This document shows positions 6,210-10,182 of a DNA stretch of 10,182 nt, piece after piece. This DNA is from Pyramidobacter sp. GTDB lineage: Bacteria; Synergistota; Synergistia; Synergistales; Dethiosulfovibrionaceae. The position numbers and the translations under genes were made by a program. The stretch is from positions 1-10,182 of the forward strand of contig JAEEUD010000041.1 in assembly GCA_016286835.1 (NCBI GenBank), in the 5' to 3' direction. A model generated the notes under the pieces. The model ran no database searches, was not told the origin of the DNA, and saw only the letters and a program-made list of their open reading frames with translations. Each line of letters begins with the position of its first letter. The first letter of the stretch is position 1.

Positions 6210-6218
6210 TGCTACAAT
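6210..6218 (+). promoter_or_regulatory. Predicted extended -10 promoter of the UPF0173 gene
   Basis: TGC directly precedes TACAAT (6213-6218), an extended -10 element with 5 of 6 consensus bases. No good -35 box lies 16-18 bases upstream. The expected start near 6225 leaves a leader of about 29 bases, with the G-rich ribosome binding site AGGGGGG at 6239-6245, 8 bases before ATG 6254. Confidence 0.6.
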
Positions 6219-6253
6219 GAAAGCACCAAAAATCCTTCAGGGGGGAATCATCC

Positions 6254-6910
6254 ATGAAACTGACGTTTTTAGGACACGCCTGCTTTGACCTGTTCGACGG
6301 CAAATACCATGTGCTCACCGATCCGTTCCTGACCGGCAACGCGCTGGCCGCCGCCAAGGCCGACGAAGTGCCCGCCGATTTCATCTGCGTCTCGCACAAC
6401 CACGGCGACCACATCGGTGATACCATCGCCATCGCCAAGCGCACCGGCGCGACTGTCGTCGGCGTGGCCGAACAGGCCGGACTGATGGGTGAAAACGGCG
6501 TTACGGCCGCGCTCGGCAACCTCGGCGGCTGGATCCCGCTGCCGTTCGGCCGCGTCAAGCTGGTCCAGGCCATCCACGGCAGCGGACTGCCCGGCGCGCT
6601 CGCCTGCGGCTTCGTGATCGAGATCGGCGGAAAGAAGATCTACCACGCCGGCGACACCGCGTTCTACGGCGACATGGCCCTTCTCGCCGACGAGAAGCTC
6701 GACGCCGCCCTGCTGCCCATCGGCGACTTCTACACGATGGGACCGGCCGACGCCGCCCGCGCCGCCAAAGTCATCGGCGCCAAAGTGACCGTGCCCATGC
6801 ACTACAACACCTTCCCGCCCATCAAGCAGGATCCGAAAGCCTTCGCTGCCCTCTGCGAGGGAAGCAGCAAAGTCGTCGTCCTCGCTCCGGGCGAGAGCGT
6901 GGAGCTGTAA
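6254..6910 (+). CDS. UPF0173 metal-dependent hydrolase (metallo-beta-lactamase fold)
   Basis: This is a small cytoplasmic MBL-fold hydrolase whose substrate is unknown; the family is widespread, with YtkL of Bacillus as a member. The 218 residues have typical length and the expected metal ligands: HNHGDH (48-53, the HxHxDH motif), His108 in AIHGSGL, GDTAFYGDM (133-141) and PMHYNTFP (181-188) with His183. The N-terminal MKLTFLGHACFDL and LTDPF (21-25) are also standard for UPF0173. There is no signal peptide. The gene has its own promoter and terminator, so it is probably a single-gene unit. The family is certain; an RNA-processing or lactonase activity would be a guess. Confidence 0.92.
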   Translation: MKLTFLGHACFDLFDGKYHVLTDPFLTGNALAAAKADEVPADFICVSHNHGDHIGDTIAIAKRTGATVVGVAEQAGLMGENGVTAALGNLGGWIPLPFGRVKLVQAIHGSGLPGALACGFVIEIGGKKIYHAGDTAFYGDMALLADEKLDAALLPIGDFYTMGPADAARAAKVIGAKVTVPMHYNTFPPIKQDPKAFAALCEGSSKVVVLAPGESVEL

Positions 6911-6925
6911 CTCTTCAAATGAAAT

Positions 6926-6963
6926 GAGCCGCCGTCCGGGATTTCAGACGGCGGCTCGTTTTT
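6926..6963 (+). terminator. Rho-independent terminator of the UPF0173 gene
   Basis: A perfect 11-bp stem, GAGCCGCCGTC (6926-6936) with GACGGCGGCTC (6947-6957), has a 10-base loop and is followed by GTTTTT. It lies 15 bases past the stop codon. Confidence 0.95.
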
Positions 6964-7037
6964 ACGCGTCTGTTTCACGCAGAACAATGATTTTCCCCTG
7001 TCGGAATCCGCACCAACAAAATTCGTAATTTCCACAA

Positions 7038-7065
7038 TGCACAAACGGAATTTTTGCGCTATACT
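7038..7065 (+). promoter_or_regulatory. Predicted promoter of the proline-rich protein gene
   Basis: TATACT at 7060-7065 matches the -10 consensus at 5 of 6 positions. TGCACA at 7038-7043 is a weak -35 with a 16-base spacer. The start near 7072 gives a leader of about 70 bases, which holds an imperfect GC hairpin (7094-7117) followed by CGCGTTTTT, and then the ribosome binding site AAAGGA (7129-7134). Confidence 0.55.
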
Positions 7066-7143
7066 ACGGGCACAGTGAAAAACAGCACAGATTCGGGAGC
7101 CGCTCCGGCGCTTCCCGCGTTTTTAAAGAAAGGACTGACGACC

Positions 7144-7674
7144 ATGAAACTGACACGCGTAGTGATGACTTCCCTGCTGATGGGTTCTTTCGTTTTCTCG
7201 TCTCCTCTGGCCGTTCTGGCCGCCCCGCAGCCGCCAAAACACGCGGCGCCGAAAGCTCCCGCCAAACCTCAGCCGCAGAAGCCGGCTCCCAAGCCCGCCC
7301 CGGCAAAGCCCAATCCTCCACAGAAACCGGCTCCGGCAAAGCCTGCTCCGGCGCCCGCAAAACCGGCTCCGCAGCAGCCGCATCATCCAGGCAAACCTGA
7401 GCCGCATCACAATGCGCCCGCCCCTTCGCATCAGCCCGGCGGCCCCGCCGTTCCGCCTCACAAAGCGCCTCCGGCTCCCGCGCCGCACCGCAATCCGCCT
7501 TCTCCGCACGCGCACCGGCCCGTTCCCCCGCCTCAGCCGGAATACAAGCACCGCCCCGAACCGCCGCGGCAGTATCACAAGAAGAAGAGCAGCGACGACA
7601 CCGCGCTCAAAGTAGGCGGTGCGATGCTCCTTCTGGCTCTGATCGTCGGCGCCACGGCAAACAATAACGATTGA
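7144..7674 (+). CDS. Secreted/envelope Pro-Ala-Lys-His-rich protein with C-terminal membrane segment
   Basis: I do not recognise a named family. The 176-residue product starts with a clear signal peptide: MKLTRVV, then a hydrophobic stretch ending LAVLAA around residues 22-27. Residues 28-148 are low complexity, about half proline plus alanine, with repeated KPAPAKP and QKPAPKP words giving way to His-rich segments (PHHPGKPEPHHN, SPHAHRPVPPP). A basic patch HKKKSS precedes a C-terminal hydrophobic helix (about 156-171, VGGAMLLLALIVGATA) and a short polar end NNND. This fits a periplasm- or wall-spanning linker anchored by its C-terminus. The histidines could bind metal, which is inference. 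ATG 7144 is chosen because AAAGGA lies 9 bases before it and the signal peptide begins there; a TTG frame opening at 7054 overlaps the promoter. It is flanked by its own promoter and terminator. Confidence 0.8.
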   Translation: MKLTRVVMTSLLMGSFVFSSPLAVLAAPQPPKHAAPKAPAKPQPQKPAPKPAPAKPNPPQKPAPAKPAPAPAKPAPQQPHHPGKPEPHHNAPAPSHQPGGPAVPPHKAPPAPAPHRNPPSPHAHRPVPPPQPEYKHRPEPPRQYHKKKSSDDTALKVGGAMLLLALIVGATANNND

Positions 7675-7715
7675 TCCCGAGTTCTCCATGCCATTCCCCT
7701 CCTCCTTTCTCCAAG

Positions 7716-7748
7716 AGACGCCCGCTTTGCGCGGGCGTCTTCTTTTTT
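7716..7748 (+). terminator. Rho-independent terminator of the proline-rich protein gene
   Basis: A perfect 10-bp stem, AGACGCCCGC (7716-7725) with GCGGGCGTCT (7731-7740), has loop TTTGC and is followed by TCTTTTTT. Its T run merges into the promoter of the next gene. Confidence 0.93.
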
Positions 7749-7757
7749 GCGCTCTTT

Positions 7758-7766
7758 TGCTATAAT
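7758..7766 (+). promoter_or_regulatory. Extended -10 promoter of the M20 amidohydrolase gene
   Basis: TGC directly precedes a perfect TATAAT (7761-7766). The -35 region falls inside the preceding terminator and has no good match, which is normal for an extended -10 promoter. The leader is about 37 bases long, with GGAGG at 7798-7802. Confidence 0.75.
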
Positions 7767-7810
7767 GGACATAAAAGAACTGCATATATTTCCCTTTGGA
7801 GGAATCGAGT

Positions 7811-8986
7811 ATGTTCAACGAAGATTTGTGGAAAAAAGCGGAGGCCGCGATCGACGCCGCCGCACCCGAGGCGTTTGCCGTCAGCGACTGGCTGGGAGCG
7901 CATCCGGAAGTGGGCGGCGAGGAGTTCGAGGCCGTGAAAAAACACACCGGATTCCTGCGCGCGTACGGCTTTGACGTGACCACGCCGGCGTTCGGCATCG
8001 AGACAGCCTATCACGCAAAGCTGGGCACGGGCGGCCGGAGAGTAGGCCTGCTGGCGGAGTATGACGCCCTGGCTGGGCTGGGACACGGCTGCGGACACAA
8101 TGCCCACGGAGCGATGACGCTGCTAGCGGCTGCTGGGCTGCGTGCGGTCCTCGGCGAGGTTTTCGGCACGGTCGAGGTGTTCGGCACGCCGGCTGAGGAG
8201 ACTTACGGCGGCAAAGTCGTCATGGCCGACCGCGGCGCGTTCGACGGCCTCGATTTCGCGATGATGATCCACTGCTCCGGCGGCACGAGCGGCGTTCCCT
8301 ACCGTGCGCTGGCCTGCCGCGGCTACGAGTTCACGTTCGAGGGCAAAAGCGCTCACGCCGCATCGGCCCCGTGGAAGGGCGTCAACGCGCTCAACGCCGT
8401 GCGCATCCTCTTCGACTCGCTCGACATGTGGCGCCAGCACCTGCGTCCCGAAGTCCGCATCATGGGCATCGTCACCGAAGGCGGCGACGCGCCCAACATC
8501 GTGCCCGAGCGGGCGACGGCACGTTTCCACCTCCGTGCGCCCGAACAGGACATGGAGGAGGACCTCATCGCCAAAGCCCTCGACTGCGCGCGCGGCGCAG
8601 CTCTCTGCACGGGCACGAAGGTGAGCTGGAAGCTGTTCGAGGAACCTTTTGACTGCATGAACGTCAATCCCGCCGCCGAGCGCATGGTCCAGGCCGTGTT
8701 CGACAGCTTCGGCGAGCCGACCGTGGCCGCCTTCCCGCCGTCGGGCTCGACCGACGTGGGCAACGTGTCGTGGAAATGCCCGGCGCTCCAGCCCAAGCTC
8801 GACATCACGGGCGGCCGCACCGTGGCCGGACATTCGCACGACTTTCTGGCGGCCTGCACGTCGCCGTCGGTCCATCCGCGCATCCTTCTCGGCGCCAAGA
8901 TCATCGCCAAAAGCGCCCTCACCGTGCTCACCGACGACGAGACGGCCGCGGCCATCCGCGCCGATTTTGACGCGCATCGCGCTTAA
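7811..8986 (+). CDS. M20 family amidohydrolase (AbgB / aminoacylase-like)
   Basis: This metal-dependent cytoplasmic hydrolase would cleave amide bonds of N-acyl or aminobenzoyl amino acids or small peptides. The 391 residues carry the M20 marks: AHPEVGGEE (30-38), LLAEYDALAGLGHGCGHNAHG (80-100) with the metal-binding CGHN at 94-97, FGTPAEETYGGK (124-135) with the catalytic and metal-binding Glu pair, GKSAHAA (178-184) opening the dimerisation domain, GGDAPNIVPERA (224-235), STDVGNVSW (313-321) and AGHSHDF (339-345). STDVGNVSW and the wording around the metal site recall AbgB, the p-aminobenzoyl-glutamate hydrolase subunit, but no AbgA partner is present. ATG 7811 is preferred over TTG 7796 because GGAGG sits 8 bases before it. 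It stands alone between its promoter and the terminator at 9081-9128. The exact substrate is unknown. Confidence 0.88.
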   Translation: MFNEDLWKKAEAAIDAAAPEAFAVSDWLGAHPEVGGEEFEAVKKHTGFLRAYGFDVTTPAFGIETAYHAKLGTGGRRVGLLAEYDALAGLGHGCGHNAHGAMTLLAAAGLRAVLGEVFGTVEVFGTPAEETYGGKVVMADRGAFDGLDFAMMIHCSGGTSGVPYRALACRGYEFTFEGKSAHAASAPWKGVNALNAVRILFDSLDMWRQHLRPEVRIMGIVTEGGDAPNIVPERATARFHLRAPEQDMEEDLIAKALDCARGAALCTGTKVSWKLFEEPFDCMNVNPAAERMVQAVFDSFGEPTVAAFPPSGSTDVGNVSWKCPALQPKLDITGGRTVAGHSHDFLAACTSPSVHPRILLGAKIIAKSALTVLTDDETAAAIRADFDAHRA

Positions 8987-9080
8987 AATGCGAAGCGCCG
9001 AGTCCACGGATAGAAAACGAGTTTCGTAAAAAACACACTTTATCCGACTTTCTTTTGATTTAAAATCATTTCAGAAGATC

Positions 9081-9128
9081 AAAGAGGCGACTGTCATGCG
9101 CCTATTCGCGGACAATCGCCTCTTTTTT
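9081..9128 (+). terminator. Rho-independent terminator of the M20 gene, long loop
   Basis: A 10-bp stem, AAAGAGGCGA (9081-9090) with TCGCCTCTTT (9116-9125), is followed by a T run to 9128. The 25-base loop can pair further (TGTC 9092-9095 with GACA 9111-9114). It lies 94 bases past the M20 stop. Confidence 0.85.
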
Positions 9129-9179
9129 AAATTTTCACGCAGAAAAACGAAAAATCTTATGGCGCAAATCGTAAACGTG

Positions 9180-9188
9180 TGATAGAAT
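9180..9188 (+). promoter_or_regulatory. Predicted extended -10 promoter of the alpha/beta hydrolase gene
   Basis: TGA directly precedes TAGAAT (9183-9188), which matches 5 of 6 consensus bases. No convincing -35 box is seen. Transcription would start near 9195, just ahead of an inverted repeat. Confidence 0.55.
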
Positions 9189-9203
9189 ACGCTTAGTAAT
9201 TTT

Positions 9204-9222
9204 TCGTAAAGAAATTTTACGA
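9204..9222. repeat. Inverted repeat in the leader of the alpha/beta hydrolase gene (possible operator)
   Basis: TCGTAAA (9204-9210) and TTTACGA (9216-9222) are perfect arms around a 5-base spacer GAAAT. The repeat lies about 10-28 bases after the predicted transcription start, a position that suits a repressor operator or a short RNA hairpin. The AT content makes a weak RNA stem, so a DNA-binding site is more likely. Confidence 0.45.
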
Positions 9223-9276
9223 CATTCCGGCGCGACTTTTCGTCCGCACATTATTTTTCAAAGGAGGCTGAACGCC

Positions 9277-10182
9277 ATGAACGCAGACACACTCGTCGAT
9301 GAGGTCATTCGCAGTGACGCTTTCAAAGGCTTCGGCCCGCTTCTCTTTCCCGTGCCGCTTGGCGAAAAGGAGCGTCACCTGACGCTCGCTCAGATCGCGC
9401 CGCTTTTTCCGCGCCACTGCTGCATCGATACCGAAGAGACGCTCCTCGCGCTCAATTTTCTGATGAAGCTGCACAAGCACGAGATCCGCACGTTTTACGA
9501 CATCTATCAGGCCAAGGAAAAGCGCAAAAACACGGCCAAGGCCAAAACGGGCCTGTTCTATTTCCGCGGCATCCTCGGCGCTCCGTTTGCGATCATCGTG
9601 CCCGGCTGCGGCGAGTACGTGGCCACGCTGCACGAAGGGCTGCCCTGCGCGATCGAGCTGCTTCGTCCGGGCTTCAACGCCTTTGTCCTGCATTACCGGC
9701 CCGGCAAGCTGGAATACATCTGCGAGGATCTGGCACGGGCCATTTCCTTCGTCTTCGCGCACGCCGAAGAGCTGGGCGTCGCCAGGGAAGGCTACTCGCT
9801 GTGGGGCAGTTCTGACGGCGCGGCGGCGGCGGCCTACCTGAGCAGCTACGGTCCGCGCGCCTTCGGCGGCGACGAACTGCCGCGCCCTTCGGCGCTGGTG
9901 ATGCAGTACGCTGCTCACGCTAATCATACGCGCCGCGAACCGCCCACGTTCGCCTGCGCGGGCAGCGAAGACTCGCCGGCGTTGCTGAAAACGATGCGTA
10001 AGCGCATCGAAGCCATCTCCGCTTGTGGCATCGACACGGAATACCATGAATACGACGGTGTCGGAAACGGCTTCGGCCTGGGAAAGGGCACGTCGGCTGA
10101 GGGCTGGGAGCAGAGCGCGCTTGCATTCTGGAAGCGCCATCTGCCGCCCGACGAGCGCCGCCTGCTGCGCCGCCGTCCCGCG
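9277..10182 (+). CDS. Alpha/beta hydrolase (esterase-like) with altered active site, 3' end outside window
   Basis: This is a serine-hydrolase-fold protein, open to the window edge, with 302 codons visible. The ATG is supported by AAGGAGG (9261-9267), 9 bases before it. The N-terminal helices lead to FYDIYQAKEKRKNTAKAKTG (73-92), then LFYFRGILGAPFAIIVPGCGEYV (93-115), LHEGLPCAIELLRPGFNAFVLHYRPG (118-143), the nucleophile elbow GYSLWGSSDGAAAAAYL (172-188; GxSxG at 177-181, Ser179) and a C-terminal block YDGVGNGFGLGKGTSAEGW (259-277). In the relatives I recall, that last block reads GHGFG and the oxyanion-side motif reads PGGGF. Here they are GNGFG (Asn264) and PGCGEY (Cys111). The fold is well supported but activity is doubtful. 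The fold has diverse substrates, so none is proposed. Confidence 0.82.
   Translation, partial: MNADTLVDEVIRSDAFKGFGPLLFPVPLGEKERHLTLAQIAPLFPRHCCIDTEETLLALNFLMKLHKHEIRTFYDIYQAKEKRKNTAKAKTGLFYFRGILGAPFAIIVPGCGEYVATLHEGLPCAIELLRPGFNAFVLHYRPGKLEYICEDLARAISFVFAHAEELGVAREGYSLWGSSDGAAAAAYLSSYGPRAFGGDELPRPSALVMQYAAHANHTRREPPTFACAGSEDSPALLKTMRKRIEAISACGIDTEYHEYDGVGNGFGLGKGTSAEGWEQSALAFWKRHLPPDERRLLRRRPA

Noticed and set aside
7054..7143. TTG start for the proline-rich protein
   Set aside because: It overlaps the -10 box; the signal peptide and ribosome binding site place the start at 7144.
7210..7590. Proline-rich stretch as a tandem DNA repeat
   Set aside because: The words recur at protein level (KPAPAKP-like) but codons vary and no fixed period holds, so it is low-complexity coding sequence, not a tandem repeat array.
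7796..7810. TTG start for the M20 gene
   Set aside because: The TTG lies immediately before and partly within the ribosome binding site region (GGAGG at 7798-7802); ATG 7811 is correctly spaced.
7123..7998. 291-codon - strand open frame spanning the proline-rich gene, terminator and M20 start
   Set aside because: It is the Arg/Gly-rich complement of the proline-rich coding region and crosses a terminator and a promoter.
9061..9128. Short RNA gene from a TAAAAT box (9061-9066) to the terminator at 9128
   Set aside because: No -35 box, and the transcript would consist almost only of the terminator hairpin; better explained as the 3' end of the M20 gene.
1..10182. CRISPR arrays, tRNA or rRNA genes, insertion sequences
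   Set aside because: No regularly spaced repeats, no tRNA-like cloverleaf, no rRNA sequence and no transposase or terminal repeats were seen on either strand.

Overview
The window is GC-rich in its genes, with AT-rich gaps, and every gene I can support lies on the + strand. Gene order and protein sequence suggest a Synergistota bacterium of the Pyramidobacter/Jonquetella type. The pointers are RecA with an unusual L2 loop, a rimO-pgpA-pncC-thpR-recA string, and an amino-acid-user gene content (symporter, M20 amidohydrolase). The phylum call is by recognition, not by search, and is moderately confident.

Region 1 (1-3365) is a tight housekeeping operon. It holds the 3' end of rimO (ribosomal protein S12 methylthiotransferase), pgpA (phosphatidylglycerophosphatase A), a stand-alone PncC/CinA C-terminal amidohydrolase, thpR (2'-5' RNA ligase-like phosphodiesterase) and recA. 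The first four overlap each other by 1-8 bases. recA follows after 33 bases, with a very strong ribosome binding site and a TTG start. A strong hairpin terminator with a long loop ends the operon.

Region 2 (3366-6253) holds a PutP-like sodium:solute symporter and, 4 bases later, a DUF362 protein with a cysteine-rich C-terminal domain. The likely symporter promoter is followed by a second terminator hairpin before the gene, which looks like attenuation. The gap after the DUF362 gene carries a hairpin, a possible dispersed-repeat remnant and a long palindrome.

Region 3 (6254-10182) is a series of single genes, each with its own promoter: a UPF0173 metallo-beta-lactamase-fold hydrolase, a secreted Pro/Ala/Lys/His-rich protein with a C-terminal membrane segment, an AbgB-like M20 amidohydrolase, and an alpha/beta hydrolase cut by the window end. 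Terminators follow the first three.

The most notable non-coding signal is a pair of near-consensus parS sites (ParB-binding centromere sites). One lies in the loop of the recA terminator (3330-3345) and one at the centre of a 32-bp palindrome (6163-6178). They suggest this locus lies in the ParB-loaded, origin-proximal part of the chromosome. The most notable coding signal is the last hydrolase: the position where its family usually has the catalytic His is Asn, and a Gly of the oxyanion-region motif is Cys.
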